From Hippopus hippopus (taxonomy: Eukaryota > Mollusca > Bivalvia > Cardiida > Cardiidae): 64,000 nt of DNA. Under the pieces are notes generated by a model that was not told where the DNA came from, ran no database searches, and was given only the letters and a program-made list of their open reading frames with translations. Position numbers and translations under genes: made by a program. The number at the start of each line of letters is the position of its first letter. Position 1 is the first letter of the stretch. Below are positions 28,369 through 37,335 of this stretch, piece by piece. The stretch is taken from contig OX328104.1 of NCBI GenBank assembly GCA_946811185.2, forward strand, positions 47,538,505 to 47,602,504, written 5' to 3'.

Positions 28369-28815
28369 ATGATCATCGTTAAAAAACACGGATTTAAAAA
28401 AAGGTATTCATATGGCGGCGCTGGAATCTTTGATAGCGTTGCTAACTTTTTAGCGAGGCTTTTTACTAGTAGCGCAGCTAAACAAATTGCGTCTTCTGCC
28501 CTCGATGTAGGAAAGAGTGTAGCTAAGGAAGGTGCAAAGAAAGCTTTAGAGGTTGGAAAAACCGCTGCTGTAGATGTAGGAAAAAAATTAGTTACGAAAG
28601 CGTTGACACCGAAATCGAGGAAAATTTTACAAAAATATGACGCTCCTATCTCTGCTTCCCTGCGTCAGCAGAGAAGCATCCCTCAGCCTCAGGTGAAAAC
28701 GCAAGACATTAATACGTTAATAGATGGATCTTCTCTGGCGAAGACAGAGAGCGCCATTGCTATTCAAGACTTAGTTAAAAGATTAAACAGAGGGACAGGC
28801 ATTAAAACAGTATGA
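28369..28815 (+). CDS. Small basic virion-type protein
   Basis: The 148-residue protein is rich in Lys and Ala (KSVAKEGAKKALEVGKTAAV), with a Gly-rich N-terminal motif (YGGAGIFDSVANFLARLF) forming a probable amphipathic helix, and a Ser/Gln-rich tail. Such small basic proteins lie next to the major capsid gene in related elements and may condense DNA or cement the capsid (inference). A GC-rich palindrome encodes residues 94-103 (start ISASLRQ). The ATG is fused to TATATTATAAA. Confidence 0.65.
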   Translation: MIIVKKHGFKKRYSYGGAGIFDSVANFLARLFTSSAAKQIASSALDVGKSVAKEGAKKALEVGKTAAVDVGKKLVTKALTPKSRKILQKYDAPISASLRQQRSIPQPQVKTQDINTLIDGSSLAKTESAIAIQDLVKRLNRGTGIKTV

Positions 28816-28835
28816 AAATCCTGCTATGGTTAGCA

Positions 28836-28865
28836 CAATTATAATTTTATTTAAAATTATAATTG
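28836..28865. terminator. Perfect AT-rich hairpin before the capsid gene
   Basis: CAATTATAATTTT and AAAATTATAATTG form perfect 13-base arms with a short loop. It lies 21 bp after the previous stop and 10 bp before the capsid ATG, so it could mark an RNA 3' end or act with the adjacent CTATTATAAAATG start motif. Confidence 0.5.
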
Positions 28866-28875
28866 CTATTATAAA

Positions 28876-30136
28876 ATGGACATTTTAAAAATCACCGAAC
28901 CGATTTCGAGAGACGATAGTATTGATGAGTATGAACACCATGAGTATGAACCAATCACAGGTACACATCTCAACAACGCGGGAGGGGATATTAGGATTAA
29001 CATCGAGACCCAAGATATTTTTACTCATCCTAGTGAGAGTTATTTACTTATTGTAGGTGAGTTAGTAAGAAGTGATACTGGAGCAGCTTACGATGCTAAC
29101 ACCAATATTTCTTTAACAAACAATGGTCTCATGTATCTTTTTAAAAATATTAAGTATCAACTTTCGGGCATGGAGATTGAATCCGTATTGAATCCCGGCC
29201 ATGCTACTACAATGCTTGGTTTGTTTAAATATCCGGATGATTTTTCTAAATCACAAGGGTTAAATCAATGTTGGTATAAAGATACAACGGCTAACGCGGG
29301 TGCTGGAAACACGGGTTTCGTCGTAAGAAGAAATTATATTATTAATAATCCTCTTCCAAGAGGTACCTTTAGCTTCAGAGTTCCATTAAAACATATATTC
29401 GGTTTTTGCGACGATTACGATAAGATATTGTACGGAATGAAGCAAACTCTCACATTAACGAGAAATGATGATAATGATGCGGTCTTTCGAGATAATGCCG
29501 CTCCCGCTGATGGTAGAATTAATTTACTTAGAATATCTTGGTTTATGCCACACGTGCTACCCGCAGATGGAGAGAAGATGCAACTTTATAAAATCATCGA
29601 GAAAAAAGAAAAAATACCGGTCGGATATAGAATGAGGCAGTGCGACTCTATCGCGGTTCCTCAGTCAACATCATTCACCCGAAGTGCCGCGTTTTATCGT
29701 TGTTGCCTTTCAGATTGGTAAAAGTGGCGATCAAGAGCAAAATCCAGCTATATTTGATCATAGAAACGTTAAAAATATTTATGTTACCTTAAATTCTACT
29801 AGATATCCCGCTGTTGATTATAATCTTTCATTCGTTGCGAACCAATTTAGTAGAGTGTATGGTGACGCTTCTCTATTTAGATCTAAGTTTTATAACATGA
29901 ACGAAATGGTGTCAAACCCTAACATTACTCCCTCAGATTATAAAGCCCTTTATCCTTTGTTTTTGTTTGACGTTTCCAAACAGAGTGAGAGATTAAAATA
30001 CTCTGTCACTGATATCCAAATTAAAGCGAGTTTTACCGAAAATGTGCTCGCGAACACAGAGGCATATGCCGTTATTATTAGCGATAGGTTAATTAACTTT
30101 CAGTCTGACGGAAATAAGATGAGCGTAGTGTATTAA
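28876..30136 (+). pseudogene. MCP: Major capsid protein (double jelly-roll) gene with frame change
   Basis: Frame 1 encodes 281 residues from ATG 28876 (after CTATTATAAA) and stops at 29721. The coherent continuation is in another frame from about 29680 to 30136 (PRFIVVAFQ onward, 150 codons). The total of about 430 residues, the beta-rich content, the PLKHIFGFCDDYDK motif and the location fit the double-jelly-roll major capsid protein of Polintons/adintoviruses. The switch occurs around 29675-29690. No slippery heptamer is visible, so a small indel is more likely than programmed frameshifting. The predicted product lacks most of the second jelly roll. Confidence 0.8.
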
Positions 30137-30190
30137 GTTAAGAGGCTATTTTTTATATAAAAAATGATAAAATAAGTAAATTTAAGTTAA
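30124..30190 (+). repeat. Direct repeat, upstream copy
   Basis: CGTAGTGTATTAAGTTAAG plus TTTTTTATATA and AAAAAATGATAAAA recurs at 30624-30697, exactly 500 bp downstream. This copy includes the last codons and stop of the capsid gene. Both copies contain a TATA-like motif followed by a very short ORF (ATGATAAAA...). Confidence 0.85.
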
Positions 30191-30211
30191 CTAATTCGGT
30201 TACATATAAAA

Positions 30212-30550
30212 ATGTTAATGGTTCGCGATTTAAAAGAAATTCTTAGACGAAATGATATACCTTTTTATGGGTACTGGGATAAAAAGCGGTTACTTGAAGT
30301 AGCGAAAACGCATGGGCTGTTACCGGAGGAGCCACCAAAAAAAGAAAGAAGCAAAGACCATAATTATGATAGATTAAAGACTATTAAGCATAATCCTAGG
30401 AAAGTCACTTTAGAGGATGTTAAAACTGGCGAAATAAAAAACTTTCCATCGATTTATAGCGCGAGTAAATTTATAGATCGATGCCCGCAAACGATCGGGA
30501 ATTGGGACGGGAGAATTTGGAATGGTAAATATAAGGTTACCATCGATTAA
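30212..30550 (+). CDS. SAP / NUMOD1-like DNA-binding protein
   Basis: The 112-residue protein has an N-terminal SAP-like helix pair (VRDLKEILRRNDIPFYGYWD, residues 4-38), similar to the SAP copies at the start of PolB. A C-terminal NUMOD1-like module sits at residues 63-108 (LEDVKTGEIKNFPSIYSASK). NUMOD1 modules are known from homing endonucleases, where they bind DNA; no nuclease core is present here. A second in-frame Met lies two codons in. The gene lies inside a 500-bp unit bounded by direct repeats, which suggests late acquisition. The ATG follows TACATATAAAA. Confidence 0.65.
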   Translation: MLMVRDLKEILRRNDIPFYGYWDKKRLLEVAKTHGLLPEEPPKKERSKDHNYDRLKTIKHNPRKVTLEDVKTGEIKNFPSIYSASKFIDRCPQTIGNWDGRIWNGKYKVTID

Positions 30551-30714
30551 CAGTTGCGTCGGCTCTCGCTTCCTGAGCGTCAGCGAGGGAATCCCCGCCT
30601 GACTCGCCGAGGGAAGCGTCGTCCGTAGTGTATTAAGTTAAGTATCATTTTTTATATACATAAAAAATGATAAAAAAGAAATGTTAATTTAAGTAATTTG
30701 GGTGCATTTAATAA
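30551..30714 (+). promoter_or_regulatory. GC-rich palindrome and second direct repeat before PolB
   Basis: A GC-rich block (30560-30620) contains CTCGCT-TCCTGAGCGTC-AGCGAG, a member of the element's palindrome family. It is followed at 30624-30697 by the second copy of the direct repeat, with TTTTTTATATACATAAAAAATG and a six-codon ORF. PolB then starts after GCATTTAATAA. Promoter function is inferred from position. Confidence 0.6.
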
Positions 30715-33700
30715 ATGGACAATTATAATATATATACCGTAAGCGGTTTAAAAAATTTGGCAAGGTCTAGAGGAATCAGAGGATTCTCTAGGCTTAAAAG
30801 AGCCGAATTAATTGCGCGTCTACGTAATCCTCCGCCTATTAGTCTAGCGGATCAATTCCGAGGATCCACAGTAAAAGACTTAAAAAAGGAAGCTAAGTCT
30901 AGTGGAATCCAAGGATACTCTAGGCTCAAAAGAAGCGAATTAATCGATCTCTTACTTAATCGGAGAGCGTCATTATTAGACTATAATATCGGTAATTTTC
31001 GAGCCGAGGTATTACAACCTACACTTTACACACCCCCCAAAGCCAAAGAAGAAGCAGCAACAACCTCAGTTGACGAGTTGATAAAGTATTTGGATAGCAT
31101 TAAAGAAATTCCGATAAATATATCGCCTAGGATAAAAGCTTTACAAAGAAAAATAGACCAGTTATATAAGGATAAAGATGAAATAGAGATTATAGAAAGA
31201 TCATCAGCACTAAAGGGATTCGCGAAAGAATATTTTATAGAAGGTAAAGGAGAATATTCTCCCGTTGATTTCCTTGATCTAGCGAAAGATAAAGTAACCA
31301 GTATTATTAGAAATAACCGACAGACAAAAGTTAAACTCATTATGAATTGCATGATGAAACACTCTATTACCCAAGAGTTAAAAGAGATGAATTTCCATTC
31401 CGGTTATCCAATCACTAACTTAGATGGGGAAGACGAGAATGAAATATATGATGTAATGGCGGAAGCTGTATTAGATGCTATAGCTGTCAAAGAAATGGAA
31501 ACAGATTATTGGAGAGTCGTTTACGTAATCGATTTAAGATTATACACAGCATCGTTTAATCCATTAAGAGCTAATTCTTGGTTTCCAACTCCTCCTAAGA
31601 TAGCGAAAACAAAAAGCGTTATTAATCCAATAAATATGGAGGATGATATGTGCTTCGCGTATTGTATTCTTATAGCTTTGAACCCAACGGATCATAATGC
31701 AGAAAGAATCGAAAGACTAAAACCTTTGTCAAGCACTATAAATATGAAAGGGATTGCTTACCCCGTTTCCCTTTCCGATAGAATTAAATTTGAGAGGCAA
31801 AATCCTTCGATATCGGTATCAATTTTCGTATATAATCACACCGGTGTTTACCCGCTTAGTATAAGTAAGGAGATTTATAAAAGAGACCATCATATTAATC
31901 TTTTACTTCTCGAGGGGCGAGTCACCAAACATTATTGCTTAATTAAAGACCTGAGTAGATTGTTATCTAAACAAATATCCGATCATAACGGTCAAACTTA
32001 TATTTGCCAAAGATGTTTAAATCATTTCAAAGAAGAAAAAACTTTAAAGAAACATTTAGAGTATTGCGAGGAAAAAGATGCCTGTAGAATAGACTTGCCT
32101 GAAGAGGGTACCACAATATCTTTTGAGAATTTTCATAGACAGCAGAGACATCCTTTCACAATTTACGCGGATATGGAGTCTACGTTAGAAAGGCAATGTG
32201 AAAAGAGGGGGGATAGTACGAAGGTTATTCACGCTCATAAAATCTCTGGGTACTGTTTCTACGTTAAATCGCTTTACGAAGATGTCTACCCGTCTGAGGT
32301 TTTCCAATATTCCGGCGAAAATGCGGCTGAGGAATTCGTAGATGATTTAGAAGAGGTTATAAAAGCAATAAGTAAGATACCAATGAGGGAAATAATTTTT
32401 AGAGCTAAGGATAAAAGGAAGTTTGATAGAGCAGAAAATTGCTGGATATGTAATAAACCATTTACGAAAGAAGATGGAAAAGTAAGAGACCATTGTCATT
32501 TCACCGGAAAGTTTAGGGGAGCCGCGCACAATACGTGCAATTTGAAATGTAGAAGACCTACTTTTACACCCGTATTCTTTCATAATCTTAGTAGGTATGA
32601 TGCTCATTTATTTATAAAAGATTTAATGATTTCACCCGGTGAAACGAGTTGTATACCAACAAACATGGAAACGTATATAAGCCTGTCTAAAAGGATACCG
32701 ATAGATTACTATGTATTTGATAAACAATCGAAAAAATTTATAAAGAAGACTAAAACGCATGAGATTAGATTCCTCGATAGTTTTAAGTTCCTAGCTAGAA
32801 GTTTAGACGAACTCGCCAGGTCTCTATCCGAGAAGGAAAAGGTTACTCTCTCAAAATACTTCGAGGGGAAAGAGCTTGAAATGGTCTCTCAAAAAGGCAT
32901 ATTCCCGTACGAATGGTTCGATAGCCTTAGCAGACTCGAAGAAACGAAGCTACCTGAACGAAGAAAGTTTTACTCGAAGCTTAAATGTAGTGGAATTGAT
33001 AAGGAAGATTATCAACACGCGTTAAATGTATGGAAGACATTCGAGATGGAAACTTTTAAGGATTATCATGACCTATATAACAAGGTTGACGTTTTACTGC
33101 TAGCTGATGTTTTCGAGAACTTCAGGAACGTTTGCTTCGAGAATTACGGACTGGACCCATCCTGGTTTTATACGGCACCGGGATTAGCTTGGGATGCGAT
33201 GTTAAAAACTACTGAGGTAGAATTAGAACTATTATCCGACCCAGATATGGTTTTATTTATCGAAAACGGAATAAGAGGAGGTATCTCTACCATTTTAAAA
33301 CGATACGCGACAGCGAATAATAGTTATATGGGTGAGAAATACGACCCGAACAAACCCTCGAGATTTATTACTTACTTGGACGCGAACAATCTTTATGGCT
33401 GGGCAATGTCTCAAAAACTTCCTACCGGTAATTTCAAATGGATGGATAATCCAGGAAATTGGCGGGACCAGCCCTGTATAGTAGAGGTCGACTTAGAATA
33501 TCCCGAAGAATTACACGATTTACACAATGATTTACCTCTAGCTCCTGAAAGATTAAAGGCCCCAACTGGGCGGGGAGCGGCAGTCGAAAAACTTATACCT
33601 AAGTTATACCATAAAAAGAATTATATATTACATCGAGAAAACTTAAAGTTGTATTTAAGTTTAGGTATAAAGCTTAAAAAGATTCACAGAGGGTTAACTT

Positions 33701-34578
33701 TTGATGAGAGCGAATGGTTAAAACCTTATATCGATAAAAATACTAACCTGAGAACGAAAGCTAAAACGGCGTTTGAAAAGGACTTCTTCAAACTCATGAA
33801 CAATTCCGTGTTCGGTAAGACCATGGAAAATATAAGGAACAGAGTTGATGTAAAATTAGTTAGTACCGAGGAGAAAGCGGAAAAATTGGTCGCCAAACCA
33901 AATTTCTACCATATAAGTATCCTCAATGAAGGCTTATGTATAATTCAAATGAAAAAGCTTCGTTTATACTTTAATAAACCTATCTATGTAGGGATGTCTA
34001 TTCTAGATTTAAGTAAGACATTGATGTATAACTTCCATTATAATTACATAAAGGATAAATATGGTGAAAAAGTTAAACTTCTTTTCACCGATACAGACAG
34101 TTTAATGTATGAAATAGAAACGGAAGATTTCTATAAGGATATTAGCGACGATGTTAAAGATTGGTTTGATACGAGTGAATATCCACCCGATCATCCTTCA
34201 GGCATTCCCACCGGATTAAATAAGAAAGTTGTGGGTATGTTTAAGGATGAGGAGAGCGGTAGGGTTATCGAGGAGTTCGTGGGTCTCAGGTCTAAACTAT
34301 ACTCCTATAAAATGTGCGATGAGGAAGAGAATAAAAAATGCAAGGGAATTTCAAAGCAGGTAGTAAAGGCGTTTATCAAGCACGAACATTACAAAGAGTG
34401 TTTGTTCGAAAAGAAGACGCAATTAAGGAATATGGTAGTTATTAGGAGTCATAAGCACGGGTTGTATACTGAAGTAGTTAATAAAATCGCATTAAGCGGA
34501 GATGATGATAAACGCCATATCCTCGAAAATAATATCGATACGTTAGCATGGGGGCATACTAAGATAAGGCAAAAATGA
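30715..34578 (+). CDS. POLB: Protein-primed family B DNA polymerase
   Basis: The 1287-residue protein opens with two SAP-like repeats (7-36, 51-80). An OTU-like stretch has Cys313 (DDMCFAY) and His406 (KHYCLIKDL), then a C2HC finger (Cys431, Cys434, His447, Cys451). The exonuclease motifs are Asp486/Glu488 (YADMES), Asp629 (FHNLSRYDAH) and Tyr788-Asp792 (YNKVD). An HNH/endonuclease VII-like zinc insertion lies at 576-612 (CWIC, DHCH, HNTCNLKC). The polymerase motifs are A with Asp889 (YLDANNLYG), B at Lys1026-Gly1034 (KLMNNSVFG), C with Asp1126/Asp1128 (FTDTDS) and K-x-Y at 1194-1196. All catalytic residues are present. It copies the linear element from the TIR ends with a terminal protein, probably from its own N-terminal region. 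Its last two codons and stop lie inside the right TIR. Confidence 0.96.
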   Translation: MDNYNIYTVSGLKNLARSRGIRGFSRLKRAELIARLRNPPPISLADQFRGSTVKDLKKEAKSSGIQGYSRLKRSELIDLLLNRRASLLDYNIGNFRAEVLQPTLYTPPKAKEEAATTSVDELIKYLDSIKEIPINISPRIKALQRKIDQLYKDKDEIEIIERSSALKGFAKEYFIEGKGEYSPVDFLDLAKDKVTSIIRNNRQTKVKLIMNCMMKHSITQELKEMNFHSGYPITNLDGEDENEIYDVMAEAVLDAIAVKEMETDYWRVVYVIDLRLYTASFNPLRANSWFPTPPKIAKTKSVINPINMEDDMCFAYCILIALNPTDHNAERIERLKPLSSTINMKGIAYPVSLSDRIKFERQNPSISVSIFVYNHTGVYPLSISKEIYKRDHHINLLLLEGRVTKHYCLIKDLSRLLSKQISDHNGQTYICQRCLNHFKEEKTLKKHLEYCEEKDACRIDLPEEGTTISFENFHRQQRHPFTIYADMESTLERQCEKRGDSTKVIHAHKISGYCFYVKSLYEDVYPSEVFQYSGENAAEEFVDDLEEVIKAISKIPMREIIFRAKDKRKFDRAENCWICNKPFTKEDGKVRDHCHFTGKFRGAAHNTCNLKCRRPTFTPVFFHNLSRYDAHLFIKDLMISPGETSCIPTNMETYISLSKRIPIDYYVFDKQSKKFIKKTKTHEIRFLDSFKFLARSLDELARSLSEKEKVTLSKYFEGKELEMVSQKGIFPYEWFDSLSRLEETKLPERRKFYSKLKCSGIDKEDYQHALNVWKTFEMETFKDYHDLYNKVDVLLLADVFENFRNVCFENYGLDPSWFYTAPGLAWDAMLKTTEVELELLSDPDMVLFIENGIRGGISTILKRYATANNSYMGEKYDPNKPSRFITYLDANNLYGWAMSQKLPTGNFKWMDNPGNWRDQPCIVEVDLEYPEELHDLHNDLPLAPERLKAPTGRGAAVEKLIPKLYHKKNYILHRENLKLYLSLGIKLKKIHRGLTFDESEWLKPYIDKNTNLRTKAKTAFEKDFFKLMNNSVFGKTMENIRNRVDVKLVSTEEKAEKLVAKPNFYHISILNEGLCIIQMKKLRLYFNKPIYVGMSILDLSKTLMYNFHYNYIKDKYGEKVKLLFTDTDSLMYEIETEDFYKDISDDVKDWFDTSEYPPDHPSGIPTGLNKKVVGMFKDEESGRVIEEFVGLRSKLYSYKMCDEEENKKCKGISKQVVKAFIKHEHYKECLFEKKTQLRNMVVIRSHKHGLYTEVVNKIALSGDDDKRHILENNIDTLAWGHTKIRQK

Positions 34579-35077
34579 GCGCGGATCCTCGGATCCTCGG
34601 AGTCCCTCGGACGACGACCCTGGAGGGCCATGAGCCGACCTGACTCACCCCGGTCGTCAGGCCCGTTCGTTTGACCCCCTCCGATTATCTTCAGACACTC
34701 GCTCGATCTTAACCCCCTCGGATTATCTTCAGGCACTCGCTCGATCTTAACCGTTTCCCCTCTGATTATCTTAATGCACCGTTTGATCTTAATGCACTCA
34801 GATTATCTTCAGGCACTCAGATTATCTTCTGACACCGTTTGATCTTAATGCACTTTAACCTTTACCCCATTTTACCTTTACCCTCTGATGACCTTAATGC
34901 ACTTTGACCTTAATGCCTTTGACCTTTACCCCATTTTACCTTTACCCTCTGATGACCTTTATGCATTTTGGACTTAATCAACGGTTTTTCCTTAATGCAG
35001 AGTTTTGTGGATGAGTTGGGACCGGGAGGGGGTTTGACCATTTTCTGGTGAGCCAGTTCTCTCACTTTATATCTACT
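34570..35077 (-). repeat. Right terminal inverted repeat (508 bp)
   Basis: Complement of 18183-18690, same length, no differences found by eye. It contains the PolB stop codon at its inner edge. The outer end TATATCTACT is followed by the CACATG target duplication at 35078-35083. Internal modules (GATTATCTTCAGGCACTC, TTTACCCTCTGATGACCTT) are as in the left copy. Confidence 0.95.
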
Positions 35078-35083
35078 CACATG

Positions 35084-37119
35084 AGAGTGTTAATATCACT
35101 TTGGTCATTCAAGATCTTAGAATTGTAAAAGTTTTAATTGGCGTTTATCGGAGAATACATCAAGGGGAAAATTAACAGAGAAGCGGAGAGTGTTGATTAA
35201 GTTTAGACTTCAACTATGTGCAGGCTGATCTTGGTCTGAATTCTTCGAAAAGAGACCATTTTCGGCCATTCTCGATCTAAAATCTTTTATGAGGAAATCC
35301 ATTGTTTCTGAACATAAAGGGCCCAATATGGACGGCCCATTTTTCCGCATTTTTTGTTTAATGTTTGCTGATAAAGTTTCTTACATTTGCGATAACATAA
35401 TCAAATTCGTTCAACCCATATTTAGATATGCTTCTAAACACTGTGTTCGACACAACACGAACAACTTAATACTGTACGTAAGGCAAAGAAAAAAAGTCTT
35501 TGTTATGTAAAATTGTGATCAAGAAATTATTGTAGAAAAAGGAGTAACTATGGATAACAAACGTTTTCTGCTTTTAGTATTAAGTTTTCAATTTAAAAGC
35601 TGGCCAGGAGGCGGAAAAAATCGCGTCTGTCAGGGTAATGTGTTGACTTTGAATGCTATCTTTATTTAAGAGATTAGCCCGGTATCTCGGGTGAGATAAA
35701 ACTATGTATGCGCTTGAAATCTAAACGATGGTAGAGCAGTTCTTATTACAGAGGCATATAACCTTTAGGCTGCTAAGCGCGACTCGGGGCACTTTTGCGG
35801 ACAGTGTACCTCAAGATCAGACTGCACAAAACCACTGAATTCTTTTAGAGATTTTTTTTTCCCCCGATCTGATTGAAACAGAACATAACGGGGTGATGCA
35901 TGTGTAAGAAACGATTGAAAAAAAAAACTGATCAGCAGACAGAAAGTTAACAACTTAGTCCAAGTTTGAAGTCAATATCTACAATAATACCAGAGAATTT
36001 ATGAAATGTTCAGTTTTTGCACGACGACGCAGATGACGTCGACGCAGACGACGACGCCAGGGCTAAGACAATATCTGCAGGTTTTCCTCAAAAACAGCCG
36101 AGCTAATAGAACTGTGAATTATTGGTGAAAACACGTTGTCTGCGCATGTCATATTCTTCGAAGATTCGATCTGTCTGCTATGACTCATCACTATCTCTAG
36201 TATTGGAGAAATTATTACGCCGCTAATAAAGTAGCAATGGAGAAAATAGCGATAAACAATACAACTGTGGAAAAATATAGCCTGATTTTCGCTCCAAATA
36301 TCTTGAAAATTCAATTATTTCAAAAGGGAAAAATAGTTTTCATAAATACGCTTGTTTTACTGCACCACTTTGAATACAGTTTCTAAACATAGACTTTAGG
36401 GAAACCAGGATTCGTGCAGGGTTTTTCAACAGACTTATCAACACTGGGCGAAGCTATTAACCAAGCCTGTTTTTAATCGGTCGGCGTGAGCCGGACGATT
36501 AGAGAGACCACAACTTTCGGAAATCCGTTTGCTGAGGGCAAACTGATCTAACTGCAACTCGTGACAGCTTTTTCCTACAGTCTAATAACACTAATACTAG
36601 CTGTTGTGACCTTATTACGTTGAACTTTTAACCCTAATAAGCCATAAGGAATGGTGTCAGTGATAAAGCAACAATTTATGAATGAAAAGAGAGCGAATCC
36701 AGGAGTATCTGGATTATGTTACTAGCACACCTTGTGTTGAAAAGATGATAGGTCATTTGGCCTGGAGCAAGGATAAACTTGCAGTGAAACGGAATTTGTA
36801 AGGAAACATTGCTTTAAAAGAATTTGAAAATTTAGATTGTTTTGCCTTGGAGCAAACTGATGTACATGCTGGTGGTGAAAGCTGTTTAAAAAAGTAATCT
36901 GCCGTTGGTAGTGTAATGTAAGCAAGGTGAAGCGTGTGAAGCAGTGTGGGACAAAGGATGTAGAGTTGTTTAAGAGTTATTACCTTAGTGGAGAAGCCAT
37001 TACATAAACATTTTCAGAATAGTCTGGTTATCCCACGCTTTCAGCCTTAGAAACCAGACTGTCCATTCATTATACTGACCAGCATATATTTGATTATGCA
37101 TCTTTCAGCATAGGATGTA
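35084..37119. other. Gene-free stretch
   Basis: No supported gene. A truncated MITE-3 starts near 35763 (GGCTGCTAAGCGCGACTC). A 57-bp segment at 36134-36190 (TCATATTCTTCGAAGATTCG and flanks) recurs at 53844-53900. A short GACGAC-rich patch lies near 36023-36060. Confidence 0.5.
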
Positions 37120-37335
37120 TTAAACTTTGGGCTACTAAGCGCGAATTTATGACCTTTTCCGGACATTGTAGATCAAGATCAGACTGTATACTACATGCTG
37201 TCTGATTTTGCATCTTTAATGTCCGACAAGAAGATATTTTTTCCAAAACAAAAATACCTTTGAAATAGTAAAGAACTGGGTTTTTACTGTCAGCTTGAAA
37301 GTTTCATTTCACTTATTTAGCAGGTTAAAGGTTAA
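37120..37335. mobile_element. MITE-3 copy
   Basis: TTAA at both ends, left TTAAACTTTGGGCTACTAAG, right TTTAGCAGGTTAAAGGTTAA, central palindrome GTAGATCAAGATCAGACTG. Orientation as at 17788. Confidence 0.8.

Larger units (their letters stand above)
18183..35077. mobile_element. Complete Polinton/Maverick (adintovirus-like) element, 16,895 bp
   Basis: The element starts AGTAGATATA and ends in its complement TATATCTACT. It has 508-bp inverted repeats and a 6-bp target duplication. It encodes the diagnostic Polinton set: protein-primed family B DNA polymerase, retroviral-type integrase with chromodomain, adenain-like protease, FtsK/HerA-type packaging ATPase, penton-like and major jelly-roll capsid proteins, a core protein, and a Zn-ribbon/PLA2 protein. 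All genes lack introns, are AT-rich and are packed with very short spacers. Three structural genes are interrupted (24737-25513, 27504-28367, 28876-30136). The matching ends indicate recent integration, whereas the interruptions suggest this copy cannot make virions alone. Confidence 0.97.

Noticed and set aside
29670..29725. Programmed ribosomal frameshift in the capsid gene
   Set aside because: No slippery heptamer or obvious downstream structure at the frame change; other genes in the block are also broken, so an indel is simpler.
18183..35077. Bacterial plasmid or phage contamination
   Set aside because: Although compact and intronless, the element is bounded by a host target duplication, flanked by host MITEs and encodes a eukaryotic chromodomain integrase and Polinton gene set.
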